64,000 bases of DNA from Nemertoderma westbladi (GCA_032718475.1 JAUCBJ010008896.1:62001-126000), one strand, 5' to 3'. Counted from the stretch's first letter, positions 14,672-24,013 are shown. The notes: generated by a model from the letters alone, not told the origin. Translations and numbers: made by a program.

Positions 14672-14690
14672 GAAAGTGTTGACATGGAAT
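14633..14690. repeat. Short direct repeats at the satellite border
   Basis: The border of the array is AT-rich and then holds three imperfect copies of GAAGTGTT(G/A)ACA(TGG) within 58 bases. This marks the switch from satellite to dispersed-repeat DNA. Confidence 0.6.
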
Positions 14691-14721
14691 CAAATATGCA
14701 CCGACCACACCTAACAGGGAA

Positions 14722-14850
14722 GACGCCCGGGTGTGAAGGAAATGTGCCGTCACTGCGGTAAAGGCGCGCACTACAATAGCATGTGCCCGACCAAGTGTAG
14801 TGACCCATGCACACCACTTGTCTATCACACTCCACATGGGTGCCCGAACT
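14722..14850 (+). pseudogene. CCHC zinc-knuckle remnant
   Basis: A short open stretch with ATG at 14742 encodes CRHCGKGAHYNSMC, which fits CX2CX4HX4C exactly, followed by further Cys residues and a stop at about 14848. Such knuckles occur in Gag-like and LINE ORF1 proteins. It is in the same frame as the LINE fragment downstream, separated by one TAA, but I cannot show that the two belong together. Confidence 0.35.
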
Positions 14851-14891
14851 AAAATCTCATCTCATCAAACAGCGCCATCCCCATCAATAGA

Positions 14892-15212
14892 GTGGCCCAG
14901 ACACGCCCCTTGGCGGTGGTGACAGGAAAAAGGACCAAAAAGGTAAAAGTGTCACCACTACTTATGCTACGCCGGGTTCATTGTGTCAAGTACAATGCAC
15001 ACATCTCCAACCAGACACTATATAACATTGGAGGTGTCTCATTGGTTCCCCCAAGCTTGACACTAGAACAAAATCGCCTCCGCTTTGCAAGACATTGCTT
15101 TCGCCGTGAGGACCAGCCAGTGCATAATCTTGTACTTTGGCAGCCTCATGGAGTGAATAAGCATGGTGGACAGCCAATGACTTTCTTGAGACGCATCTTA
15201 ATGGGGCATTAG
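14892..15212 (+). pseudogene. LINE reverse-transcriptase ORF, C-terminal fragment
   Basis: The 106 codons resemble the tail that follows the RT domain in many non-LTR retrotransposons. The diagnostic core is NRLRFARHCFRR, then LVLWQPHG and a GGQP segment, matching the usual pattern RRLRFAGHCxR...LVLWxPxxG...GRP. No RT core lies upstream, where the satellite begins 320 bases away, so this is a 5'-truncated copy. The nominal first codon is GTG and is not a real start. The 3' boundary and any poly(A) tail are unclear. The clade (RTE, L2 or CR1-like) cannot be assigned from the tail alone. Confidence 0.6.
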
Positions 15213-15377
15213 TTGACTTATTTTGCGCACATTTTTATACAGTAGCTTTAGTCCATTAATTTGTATATTATGTTCAGTTATATCAATTTGGTGCAATTTA
15301 GTAGTAATTTAGACAGCCGTACCACCAACCAATAGGAAGCAAAAACAAGGGAGGGGGGGGGGGGGTTGCATGCAACC
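15213..15377. other. Short unique spacer with poly(G) run
   Basis: This is AT-rich sequence without coding signal. It includes a run of 13 G (15353-15365) and ends in CAACC (15373-15377), the proposed target duplication of the LTR retroelement that starts at 15378. Confidence 0.6.
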
Positions 15378-15825
15378 TGTCAAGGCTTTTACGGGAGGCT
15401 AACCCCACATCAGCTGCAAAGGGAGTTTGTTTGTAACTCTTGTGAGTGCTATCGAGTGCCTTGGGATACCTGCCACGTAGCAGGAACACTCACGAATGTT
15501 TATATATATATATATATATTATCTGGTCTGAAGGTACAATCAATTAATTTAAGTGTAACTTTAATATATTTTTATCTTGGTTTGGTGACTGTTAGGATAA
15601 TAATGTCATTTAACTGTGTGTATAAATATTTATCTTATCTGTATTATAATAATATATCTACTAATATTTCAGAAGTTATTAATTTAAGTGTATAGCCTCG
15701 GCACTATAAATTGCTTCAAGGGAATAAGGTAATATTTACGTGTAAACTGTTCCGTTATGTTGTGTTGTCGGTGGGTGAATGTACGTGTGACTTATTTATA
15801 TTACAGGTAGGACACTATGTTGGAC

Positions 15826-16104
15826 CTAGTGCGTGGTAAGCGCACAGTTCACTCGTACTGCACACATCATAGTATCGATAGAGTTACAAGTTGGGGAATA
15901 ATATTGCAGTACTATGGACGCACACACTCGCACTAAATCTATTACAGATAGGAGGGCATAGTCAGCACTAACGGTATGGAAAGCAAGTTGGTGTGATCTC
16001 TGGTCTTGTATATTCATCAACAAAGTAAAGCAATAATAATAACTATAATACGAATATAATGTAATGATAAGAATTAATGCAAACAGTATGTACAGTATGT
16101 ACAA
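15826..16104 (-). other. LTR reading frame shared between copies, probably not coding
   Basis: A 92-codon minus-strand frame in the LTR shares the segment LLMNIxDQRSxQLxFHTV with a frame in the inverted LTR copy (45722-46177). This reflects sequence identity of the LTRs. No domain is recognisable and the copies are not conserved in length, so I do not call a gene. Confidence 0.3.
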
Positions 16105-16269
16105 TATGTACAGTAAGGTGAAATTTCATAGGTCCCTGTTAGTTACATAACTCGTAACAGGCTTAATAGTGGGGTCGCTTAAGGCTGAAATATAGCAAAA
16201 TCGATAATTGCCGGACAAAAGCATGAAAATGTGACTATATATGTAAAAAAATGTGTAGATTAATCTGAG

Positions 16270-16620
16270 CCTGTGTACCAAAAAAATTGACTACTTCCCT
16301 AGCAACAGGGTGACTTTTTCATAGCAACGGGATACTTTTGGTCGTATCTGTTATTGAAACTCGCCATATATAGAAAAATTGCGATTATATTACTGGGTTG
16401 GTTTAAAAATAGAAGTCGAGTACACGTTCCCATAGCAACAAGGTGACCTTTCCCTAGCAACCGTTGTATATTTAATGTAATTATGATTGAAACGTGGGAT
16501 AAACAACATGTCTAGCAATAGAAGATGGTTATTAGTGACATCGGCGCTGATACACGTTTCCTTAGCAACAAGGTGACCTTTCCCTAGCAACTGCCTGCAA
16601 TTCTGATTGAAACTTGGGAT
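16270..16620. repeat. Left-arm subterminal repeats with X-box-like motifs
   Basis: Two to three units of about 130 bp contain CATAGCAACAAGGTGACC and CCCTAGCAACNG. They are the inverse of the right-arm units. Confidence 0.7.
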
Positions 16621-16849
16621 CATGTTGGGATAATCAAACTGTATAGCAATATAGGGCCCATGTGAAGAATACCAGACTTTCTGCTGTTATATGTCACTTT
16701 GCAATTACTCCCTTCTGAAGTATACCAGGTTTTCACGAAGACCACAGGTTACAGAAGGGCTGAATCTAACCAAAACAATAAACGAATTAGTATATGTAAA
16801 GGTTATAAGACAGAAATAAGCGCTATAAAAACATTTTAAATATTTTAAT

Positions 16850-17442
16850 GTGAATAATATATCCCAAAAGTTAGGTGAGGACAAATCAAAGGGTTTATTG
16901 ATGTTCCATGCCCTTAGTGGCTGTGACACCGTGTCCCACTTCAGAAATATTGGCAAAATAACTGCTTGGAAAACTTGGTTGGCCATGCCAGAAATCACAT
17001 CAACTTTCAAGACAGTATACGATCAGCCATTTAATCCCTTCCCAAATGGAATCGAAAGTGTAGAATTCAAAGAGTTGGAAAAATTGGTCATACGTATGTA
17101 TGTCAAAAATCAAACAGAACGAGTATAAATAATACAAGACGGGATCTATTCACCAAACGCAACTGCGCGATTGATCGCTTGCCACCAACTCAACACGCCC
17201 TTTACCAACATGTGATGCGGGCTACATATCAAGCCAGCGTTTGGGCAGTCTGCACACAGGACAAACCGATACTCCCTTCACCAGCAGATTTCGGTTGGGT
17301 ATTTAATACTCAATGGGATCCCGTCAGGAGTTCACTTCCAGACGCTGCAACGATGTGCTACAAAGTCATTAAATGTGCATGCAAAAAGCGCAATTGCACA
17401 AACTGCAAGTGTGGGAAGGCTGTGTTTAAATGCACAGAATAA
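16850..17442 (+). pseudogene. Transposon-borne protein remnant (GCDT motif and Cys-rich tail), frameshifted
   Basis: The first part (16850-17128) reads FHALSGCDTVSHF then KITAWKTW. After one frameshift near 17115 a second frame continues with a segment RRDLF, LPPTQHALYQHVMRATYQ, PSPADFGW and the Cys-rich end CACKKRNCTNCKCGKAVFKC (stop at 17440-17442). These landmarks (HALTGCDT, PPTxxAL..H..RA.YQ, LPxPxxWGW, CXC-like tail) occur together in a large set of uncharacterised, repeated proteins of marine invertebrates, which I recall from general knowledge rather than a search. Only the C-terminal portion is present and the N-terminal part is missing. The reading frame sits between the two inverted arms, so it is probably the decayed gene of this element or of its autonomous relative. 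Confidence 0.55.
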
Positions 17443-17619
17443 GCACTTGCACTTGCTCTTGTTATTGATAACATATGATTCGTATAATTAAAAGAATTGG
17501 TATAACTATAATACTAAATAATTTAAATTTACAGCCTTATGGCTGTGTATTTGATGTATAAACACATTATCCTCATAAAGCCAAAAGTGCAATATTTCTT
17601 AAATATGGATATCACCTTT

Positions 17620-18185
17620 TGTTTCTATAGAAACGTGCATCACAGCTCCAATATAACTACTAACCATCTTCTATTGCTATAAATGCTGTTTATCTCCAGT
17701 TTCAATATTAATTACACTAAATTTCAGGCAGTTCCTAGGGAAAGGTCACCTTGTTGCTATGGAAACGTGTATCAGCGCCAATGTTATTACTAACAATCTT
17801 CTATTGCTAGACAGGTTGATTATCCCAAGTTTCAATCATGATTTCATTGAATATACAGCGGTTGCTAGGGAAAGGTTACCCTGTTACTAAGGAAACTTGT
17901 ATCAGCGCCTATGTCATTACTAACCATCTTCTATTGCTAGTCAGATTGATTATCCCAAGTTTCAATCATAATTCCATTAAATATAGAGCGGTTGCTAGGT
18001 AAAGGTCTCCTTGTTGCTATGGAAACGTGTACAGACTTATATTATAAACTAACCCAGTTATATAATCGTAATTTTTGTATATGGTGAGTTTCAATAACAG
18101 AAATGACCAATTTTACCCGGTTGCTATGTAAAAGTCACTCTGTTGCTAGGGAAGTAGTCAATTTTTTTGGTACACAGGCTCATAT
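17620..18185. repeat. Right-arm subterminal repeats with X-box-like motifs
   Basis: About four units, spaced near 128-130 bp, each carry GGTTGCTAGGGAAAGGT, then (C/A)TTGTTGCTATGGAAACGTG and CTTCTATTGCTA. GTTGCTATGGAAAC is close to the RFX X-box palindrome GTTGCCATGGCAAC. Confidence 0.75.
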
Positions 18186-18538
18186 TAATCTACACATTTT
18201 TTTACATATATAGTCACATTTTCATGCTTTTGTCCGGCAATTAACGATTTTCACCTTAAGCGACCCCACTATAAGATGGTATACGGTTATGACTGAAAAT
18301 AGCAGGAGGAACATCGACTATATATGCACTATAAGAATAGAACAGCCAATAGGGCGCAAGAAAATCGTAAAGTATAGCAACCAATAGGAGTTTTAGAGTT
18401 ACGGCAACCGATGCTGGGCAACAGACAAACAATCTCAACAGTGATATACAGCGCGGATTGGAGACGAAATATTATGCACTCCGAAATGGAATAGTTCTCT
18501 AATAAGATTTCGACATGCAGTTAGCCTGTGCAGCAAAA

Positions 18539-18547
18539 CCGTTCCCT
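18539..18547 (-). other. Polypurine tract
   Basis: On the minus strand AGGGAACGG directly precedes the first base of the 3' LTR, the position required for the plus-strand primer of an LTR retroelement. Confidence 0.55.
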
Positions 18548-18734
18548 AAAATTACGTACAAGTTCAACAATCGTTCTATGAATAACACAAAATGGAGTTT
18601 TTTTGGAAATTTGCATGGAAAGGGGCATATACAGTCTTTCAACGGTTAAAGGCAACGTCCATATTAGATACTTTCTACATACAATTAAATGCGATAAACA
18701 ATCTAATGGGATGTCCTTCCAGGAACTAATAAAC

Positions 18735-18740
18735 TTTATT
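18735..18740 (-). terminator. Poly(A) signal AATAAA downstream of ORF C
   Basis: AATAAA on the minus strand lies about 20 bases past the stop codon of ORF C (18761-18763) and before the 3' LTR. Confidence 0.5.
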
Positions 18741-18760
18741 AAATCGTAGGATGTCGCGTG

Positions 18761-19384
18761 CTAGGGATGTATCTCGCGAAGGAAGCGTTGGACAAAGCGA
18801 GTGTTTGTGCAGGAAGCTACACGGTTGAGGAGCTCGTAACTCGGTAACCAAGCATGCCGAACATCTGTTGCGCAGGTGAAGGGGGCAACTGTGTATACCC
18901 CGAGGTGAGCTTTCGTTGCAGCGTATCGGGATGTGGTGATCGCATTGAGATCTGCGCATCCTTCCCACGATCGAATATATCGGGTGACGCTTGTTTCATC
19001 TTCTGTCTCGATGTCGGGGCCAAAGGGGCAGTTTGGACTACTATGTCCCTTGAGTTGGCAATGCTCGCACTGGGTGGCAAAGACCAGACAGGAGAAGAAG
19101 ATATGGTCGCCATGAACAGGGCAGTAGGGACAATAAAGTTCGATACGATTATCGGTGAGGCGCTCACAAAGAACTCCAGGTTGGGTGGGAGCCTTGTGAC
19201 CACAATATGCACAATGGACATGTTTGCAAAATAACGCATAGCGGAAACCTCGAACTGTGAGCCGCTCGGTTCCATGATACCAATCAATCAAGGCGGACTC
19301 ATTGTCAGGGGTGAGCATGACAGGGGCGGCTACTGTGGTCGCTTCTAGGTGGATTGGTTCCTCCGCTTGGTCGGGGGCATCCAT
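18761..19384 (-). CDS. ORF C: Cys/His-rich protein with CCHC zinc knuckle, unknown function
   Basis: 207 residues from ATG. Residues 53-119 are packed with metal-ligand candidates: C53, C58, C61, H63, C73, C85, C88, H91, H94, C99, then a perfect CX2CX4HX4C knuckle (C106, C109, H114, C119: CEHCQLKGHSSPNC). This suggests two or three zinc-binding modules and nucleic-acid contact, as in nucleocapsid-like proteins. That is inference. The start overlaps the end of ORF B by 40 nt and lies in the -1 frame relative to it, so coupled or frameshift translation is possible, but no canonical slippery heptamer is present in the overlap. It lies between pol and the 3' LTR of the BEL/Pao-type element. I recognise no homologue. 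Confidence 0.6.
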   Translation of the reverse strand: MDAPDQAEEPIHLEATTVAAPVMLTPDNESALIDWYHGTERLTVRGFRYALFCKHVHCAYCGHKAPTQPGVLCERLTDNRIELYCPYCPVHGDHIFFSCLVFATQCEHCQLKGHSSPNCPFGPDIETEDETSVTRYIRSWEGCADLNAITTSRYAATKAHLGVYTVAPFTCATDVRHAWLPSYELLNRVASCTNTRFVQRFLREIHP

Positions 19385-20154
19385 AACATCAGTCTGTATT
19401 TGCCCAACCGTGAAAATGGTTTAATAATGGGTCTCTCGATCACCGATTGATGGAGATTGGAAGTACATACGTCTTGGAATATAGCGAAGCCACCGCTGGC
19501 TAGCTCATCTGCTGTGGAGCGACATAGCTCTCGCTGAGACAGTGATTTCACACGGAACTGACTGTTAATGTTGGTGAAGGGGGTTAAGAAACGCCGAAAG
19601 CATTCGAAGTTCAGGAATTTACCAAGTTCATCGAGTTTGGTGAGTTGGGTTCCCAACAACAACGGGTGCACTCTCAGCGTGCGGCTACAGACATCTGCAA
19701 GCCATCTTGATAATGCTTGGTTCTCGAATATGAGGTATATCACTAGCGAGGGGCGCAAGGGGACGATCATAAAGTTATATACAGCGGCAGAGGCGGTGAG
19801 CAGTCCTTGAAAGTAATAAGGCGAATATGAATCACCATAAACTTTGGAATACGTCTCGTGATCGGTTTCCTTAAAGTTCCAACCATACTCTTGAAACGCA
19901 ATGTGGCCAGAGGATGTATGGTCAACTCTGCTATACGTATCATTGGCATTGTGTCGATACATAACCCGGAAGAAGCTGCGGGATTGCGTCCAAGGAAAGA
20001 TGACTTGGGTGTCAATAAAGGGATATGGTATGTCATGGACTATAGGAAAATCATCGGTCAATTCCCGATATATGGCTGAACCGAGTTTGTAAACTGATGC
20101 GTCCAGGAGAATGTCCAGTACGGGTTGTGGCAATAATGCTGTGTCTATTCCCAT
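19345..20154 (-). CDS. ORF B: 269-residue protein of unknown function
   Basis: The ATG at 20154 sits in a very good initiation context (AGCCATGGG). The protein is rich in aromatics and has one strongly hydrophobic stretch at about residues 114-143, too interrupted (Pro, Arg) for a confident membrane helix. I see no signal peptide and no Cys/His cluster. It starts 52 nt after the stop of ORF A and overlaps ORF C by 40 nt. The frame is intact over 810 bases although the neighbouring pol region is shredded by stops and frameshifts, so either it decayed more slowly, was selected, or arrived later. It could be a structural protein of a retroelement or an endogenised virus. No family is recognised. 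Confidence 0.6.
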   Translation of the reverse strand: MGIDTALLPQPVLDILLDASVYKLGSAIYRELTDDFPIVHDIPYPFIDTQVIFPWTQSRSFFRVMYRHNANDTYSRVDHTSSGHIAFQEYGWNFKETDHETYSKVYGDSYSPYYFQGLLTASAAVYNFMIVPLRPSLVIYLIFENQALSRWLADVCSRTLRVHPLLLGTQLTKLDELGKFLNFECFRRFLTPFTNINSQFRVKSLSQRELCRSTADELASGGFAIFQDVCTSNLHQSVIERPIIKPFSRLGKYRLMLWMPPTKRRNQST

Positions 20155-20206
20155 GGCTGGGTGTCAGTTCGTGTCATTAACATAAGCCTCTGCTTTAAGA
20201 AATTGT

Positions 20207-20611
20207 TTATGTCTCGCACGATAGTTGATAGGCTGTCAAGGCTGGGAAAACGCTGCTGGTGCCGTGACAAGTACGCGTGAAAATGTACGTGGCTCCATTG
20301 AGGCCGCGGATATGAATCAACCGAGTTGAACCGAGCTCATGATCCGCCACTGAGCCTTCGTTATCATAGATCATAATGCCGTAACTGTGAATAGCATTAA
20401 CTGTATGTAACCATTCAGCATTAGCCACTTCGGTAGTCAGTTCTATCGGTTTCCATAACATATCCAATGAACTGGGTTCTCCACACGCTATTCTTATAAA
20501 TTCATAACTAGGCATTTTTCGTATATTCGCGTTTGATTCGCCAACATATCTCAAATCATCTTCAATGAGGGTTACATCCAAGTTCAAGTGGACGAGGCGA
20601 TGGTAATGCAT
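20207..20611 (-). CDS. ORF A: 134-residue protein of unknown function
   Basis: ATG at 20611, first of three consecutive minus-strand ORFs. No domain, signal peptide or membrane segment is visible. The sequence looks like a soluble mixed alpha/beta protein (segments such as NAEWLHTVNAIHSYGIMIYD and STRLIHIRGLNG). It might be the N-terminal part of a longer protein now separated from ORF B by 52 nt and a frame change, or an independent gene. Upstream of the ATG I cannot see a convincing promoter. The compact A-B-C spacing resembles a viral or transposon coding block rather than a host gene cluster. Confidence 0.5.
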   Translation of the reverse strand: MHYHRLVHLNLDVTLIEDDLRYVGESNANIRKMPSYEFIRIACGEPSSLDMLWKPIELTTEVANAEWLHTVNAIHSYGIMIYDNEGSVADHELGSTRLIHIRGLNGATYIFTRTCHGTSSVFPALTAYQLSCET

Positions 20612-22378
20612 AAATGTTTCTTATACTCCAGTTATATTCCTCCGAGAGTCATTGTCGCTGTGTATCGAGATTATCTACTGAGTAGTCATTAGAAGTATCC
20701 GTAATTGTTATCAACAATGTGTAAATATATCAATAATTCAACAGAAGTAAACCAATGAGACAATATAATTGTTAAAATAACTTGAGTTTGTATAGGGCCG
20801 GTAATGCCCTCTATCCCTAGCCCGGAATGGACCCAAGCCACCCCTGGTCACGTTAGCGCCACTATGTCTACTCCCTAGCCAACAGATGTGGAAGAATGGG
20901 TGGAAGCCATGCGGCTAACGCGCTCGTGACCGGTCTCTCCAAGGGCTGTCCGTCGGGGGTTGTATTGACTGTTATAGTGCGACTGAAATTAGTCTGCAAT
21001 AGGGTTTCGGTTCGCTACAGTAAACACACAGAGAATAGCTGTTATTTTATTAGTACTATCACACAAACTAACACACCCAATGCCACAGCACGCACAAATG
21101 TCCGTTACGAAACCTACTATTTCCTGAATGTTAATATTTTAAATTTCCATGGATACTTATTAAATAAATTTAAAGGTATTAATTTTAGGAAAAATATATG
21201 ATAAAACTCTAGAAATTTAATAAAAGGGTTGAGCGAGTGACACACCAGCGTCCCAATGTTTTGAATTTGCAATTAATTTATCAATGATCAACATTCGGTA
21301 AATATAGTGGTAGAATAGGGTCTTGCTCATTCACACAGATCTGGGTCTACTGTGATATTATTACGTCTTTGTTGGTTGTATTATTTAATTTATTTACTTG
21401 GTTGTGGTGTTTGTCTGTATAGTATTGGTATTTATACTATTGTCGTATTAATGTCGTGATTAAAGGGTTGGTGGTATTAAACCATTAATGAATAATATAA
21501 ATATATAATTACGTGATCCAGTGACTTAACCTAGGTTTACTCATCCCTTGGGAGAGAGCCACTAAGTGGACCGCGACCGTTCCCATAATGCTTATTATTA
21601 CAGTGACTTATATTTATATGATATTGTATTAACAATATCAATCTAGGTTGGTTCTTGAAGTTTCAAGCCAACTAATAATTGACATCTCTTACTGTACTCT
21701 GGCAATTGACAAGAAGCGGGAGTAGTAATTAAGACTCTGCATTCAAGTGTTATTGGGCCGTCATAATACAGCAAGACCAAGGTTTTTTATTGTCATGCGT
21801 CATGTTTAATACTGACTTATCATGACTAGTGTAATTTATTATCATTTTATTTGTTACTCCCTATATACTCGGGTTATACAAAAAGTGGTGGGCCGTCTCC
21901 AGAATTTATCCAGAGTTTGGTTTAACTGAAATAACGGATATGGATTCCGCATTCAATTGTATTATCACTGTCATCATACAATTTTTAAGGGTTTTGGTTG
22001 GCTGCGCATCATGTTTAATAATGACTTATCGAAACATGTTGTCAAGAGTTGGGCTCAGGTTTCATCATGCGTCGTGTATAACGACTTATCATGAAACATC
22101 CCACAATTCTAGAATCAGAATTCTAGAACATCTAGAATGTTCTAGAACGAAGCTCAAGTTTCAAGCACTGTGTATAAAACGATTTATCATGAAACATCCC
22201 ATAGTCCTATTGGTATTTGGGGACGGAAGCAATGTAAGTATAAATTACGTTAGCCTGTCAAGCTGAATATATGGCATATTTTTAAAAACGTATGGGGTCA
22301 GTGGTTAACGACGCAACATAACCCGTTCCCATGCTTGAGTGTGATATGCTGCGCACTGAAATGTTCCAAGGTAGTTAG
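20612..22378. other. Non-coding spacer between pol tail and ORF A, with diverged direct repeats
   Basis: No credible ORF. Four diverged copies of a motif of the form ATCATG(C)GT.GT.TAA.ACTTATCATGAAACAT occur near 21801-21830, 21998-22035, 22066-22104 and 22166-22203. The spacer lies inside the LTR element and may include foreign sequence, but I found no clean insertion borders. Confidence 0.5.
22106..22150. promoter_or_regulatory. Heat-shock-element-like cluster
   Basis: Within 45 bases there are three TTCTAGAA palindromes plus extra GAA blocks (TTCtaGAAtcaGAATTCtaGAA ... GAAtgTTCtaGAAcGAA, abbreviated). Alternating nTTCnnGAAn pentamers are the HSF trimer site. Function is inference. It lies upstream of ORFs A-C in minus-strand sense. 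Confidence 0.4.
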
Positions 22379-22594
22379 TTAACTAGTACAATAAAAATAT
22401 ATCAAGTCTGTTAGCTTGACTTCTTGGTTGCCGTAGTTGCCAGATTCTTCGCTTGCCATTTCTAGCAGGCAGAGGCGGCCTATAGGATAGTTGAGTCTCT
22501 GGGGAACGAAGTTAAGTTTGCCTTTTTCCCTCAGCACTACAAAATCCACTGATCTTATCAGGCCATCCGCGCTGATGCATTTTTCTACTATCAT
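22379..22594 (-). pseudogene. BEL/Pao Pol C-terminal tail (DUF5641-like) remnant
   Basis: ADGLIRSVDF followed by a segment ending in LNYPIGRLCLLE resembles the DUF5641 tail of BEL/Pao polyproteins (usual form GxDGxVRSVxV...RPVxKLxxLE). It follows the RT/A17 fragment almost directly, in another frame, so RNase H and integrase have been deleted. The first codons belong to the deletion junction near 22600. Confidence 0.5.
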
Positions 22595-22742
22595 TCTCCT
22601 TCCACATACGTGGAACGAGGACTCGAGCCCGCAATATAACTGGGCTGCTGAATCCTAGGGGGTCGAAATAAGCGCTGAGAATGCCTAGGCAAATACATTT
22701 GGTTCGGGTACCGCCCTTTCTCAACTTCAATTTAAATACCAT
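22512..22742 (-). pseudogene. BEL/Pao RT C-terminal (A17-like) fragment
   Basis: The segment ILSAYFDPLGFSSPVILRARVL matches the conserved R.(I/L)LS..A..FDPLG...P..L.AK...Q.LW block that follows the RT palm in BEL/Pao elements (a longer match is in the sequence at about 22615-22690). One frameshift separates it from the RT palm piece upstream; the residues after about 22610 are out of register. Confidence 0.65.
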
Positions 22743-22763
22743 AATGTCACTTTCTGTAAGCCA

Positions 22764-22996
22764 ACGAAGACTTTTAATGGCTTTGTTTCCGGTAGGCCGT
22801 CCTTACTCAAGTCCAGTTCAGTATTGCCACACTCAGTGGAGGGTATGGCCTTTAAAAACTCACTGGAATTGCTTGTGAATTTCGTTAGGCAAAATCCTCC
22901 AAGTTTCAGGCAGTTTACTGTCCCTTGAGCAATGTCAATGGCTTCTGTTACGATCGGGGCTGATTTTGTGTTGTTGTCTATGTAAATATCCGTTTG
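22764..22996 (-). pseudogene. BEL/Pao reverse-transcriptase palm remnant, catalytic motif altered
   Basis: A minus-strand frame without a start reads YIDN at 22973-22984 where BEL/Pao RT has YVDD, then LKLGGFCLTKFTSN, matching the conserved L..GGF.L.KW.SN block. The second catalytic Asp is Asn. The N-terminal half of RT is missing apart from a short segment near 23000-23090, and a frameshift at about 22765 leads into the A17-like piece. Confidence 0.65.
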
Positions 22997-23090
22997 ATAT
23001 TATTTATGACTGGAGGTGGAAATTCATCCCTATGGTCATCAGCCATCCGATGCAGTCGTAAGTCGGGCGGTGTATCTAATAGCTTAGTCA

Positions 23091-23420
23091 TCAGAGACAC
23101 AATGTTGGGTTCACTGTACCTAATAAGGAAATGTCTTGGTTTGAGGATAGGGGTGCATCACTATCACTGTCGGTTTGGTCAGGGGTAGTCAAGACGTCCG
23201 CTTCTGTCTTTATGGTCTCATTGCAAAGGTGGGTCACTAAATTGCAAGTGTCGGTGTCTGTATTTGTTGGTCCCATTCGCTCTAATAGAGTTTTCCGGGA
23301 AGGGCCGGTACAGAACCATCCCACTCTTGTCTGACAGGCGTAGGCTGACATTGGATCTGGATGTCTGGGTCGTTTCTCCAGAATTTCTAAGGCCTCGGGT
23401 ACATTTTGGCCTATCAACAT
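23091..23420 (-). pseudogene. BEL/Pao region between protease and RT
   Basis: Begins LIGQNVPEAL and continues with ACQTRVGWFCTGP, matching the BEL/Pao pattern LIG.D......(P)..A..T.LGW...GP between protease and RT. Separated by a frameshift from the protease frame. Confidence 0.6.
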
Positions 23421-23437
23421 CTGTACACCTGGGTAGT

Positions 23438-23815
23438 CTATTCCCTGGTGAACAAGGATTTGGCTAACTCTCCATCTATGAAGGTCCTCGTACTTCCTGT
23501 GTCCATTAAAGCATTTAATATAACGCTACTACTTCCCGTATGGAGCCAGACTTGGAGCACCAGAAAATCTCTGACTCTGGCATCCTGATATGACTGGGTG
23601 CTGGGATTGTTCTCCATTTTGAAACAATCTTCTGATACGGGTTCCTCATACGTAAAGGCCTCATACACGCTGACATGGTTGCAGCATTCATCGTTGTCTG
23701 TAAAGTCTCCAGGGTAGAATTCATCTGGTCCTTCTTCGGATGAGTCTGTCTCACAATCGGTGGAGTGTACACATTGGTCCATTCCTCCCTTCGGGACCCG
23801 GTCTACATGTAGCAA
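23438..23815 (-). pseudogene. BEL/Pao aspartic protease region
   Basis: The C-terminal part reads NALMDTGSTRTFIDGELAKSL, with DTGS as the catalytic triad of a retropepsin (DUF1758-like). Upstream is an acidic low-complexity stretch typical of the Gag-protease linker. The frame stays open for 125 codons. It is joined to the knuckle and Gag frames by frameshifts or stops. Confidence 0.65.
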
Positions 23816-23830
23816 GGGGTGATGGGAGCC

Positions 23831-24013
23831 CTAACGCACTGGACACGTTTTTGTGTTTATTAGTCTGCACTTACGTCTCAAATGTCCCAGTCTAAGACAC
23901 AAGAAGCATGCCGACAAGTCCAAAGCTGTCTGTCGCCTCTCTATTAAAGTCTTTTTTAGGAAGGTGTCACATTTCACGAGTGGATGTGTGTCTATTTTAC
24001 AAAGAGGGCGCAT
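23831..24013 (-). pseudogene. BEL/Pao Gag zinc knuckle
   Basis: CFLCLRLGHLRRKC fits CX2CX4HX4C. It is preceded by HPLVKCDTFLKKTLIERR, the usual lead-in (C..F......R......LCFNCL..GH...C) in BEL/Pao Gag. Overlaps the end of the Gag frame by 17 bases in another frame. Confidence 0.65.

Larger units (their letters stand above)
16169..18269. mobile_element. TA-targeted DNA transposon with long inverted arms, inserted in the LTR
   Basis: The ends are GTGGGGTCGCTTAAGG (16169) and its inverse (to 18269), each flanked by TA (16167-16168, 18270-18271). Inverted similarity continues inward for hundreds of bases, including GCCTGTGTACCAAAAAAATT. The LTR copy at 45631-46575 has no element at the matching point and serves as an empty site. 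The arms are built of units of about 130 bp. The middle holds a broken protein frame (16850-17442). A TA duplication fits several superfamilies. I do not assign one. Confidence 0.85.
15378..18538 (-). repeat. 3' LTR of the BEL/Pao-type element (interrupted)
   Basis: Plus-strand order is TGTCAAGGCTTTTACGG ... GTGCAGCAAAA. It matches the repeat at 25021-27281 and the inverted copy at 45631-46575 over most of its length, including the block GGTAGGACACTATGTTGG. Removing the nested transposon at 16169-18269 leaves about 1.06 kb. About 136 bases near 15554-15690 are extra relative to the other copies and are bounded by a short direct repeat AATTTAAGTGTA. Confidence 0.7.

Noticed and set aside
18817-19287. 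156-codon minus-strand ORF and plus-strand ORFs over 18854-19234
   Set aside because: They overlap ORF C in other frames; ORF C has the zinc-ligand pattern, these do not.
20816-20945. Inverted repeat GGTCACG..GTTAGC near 20850 and 20920 as borders of the ORF A-C insertion
   Set aside because: The match is short and gapped, with no target duplication.
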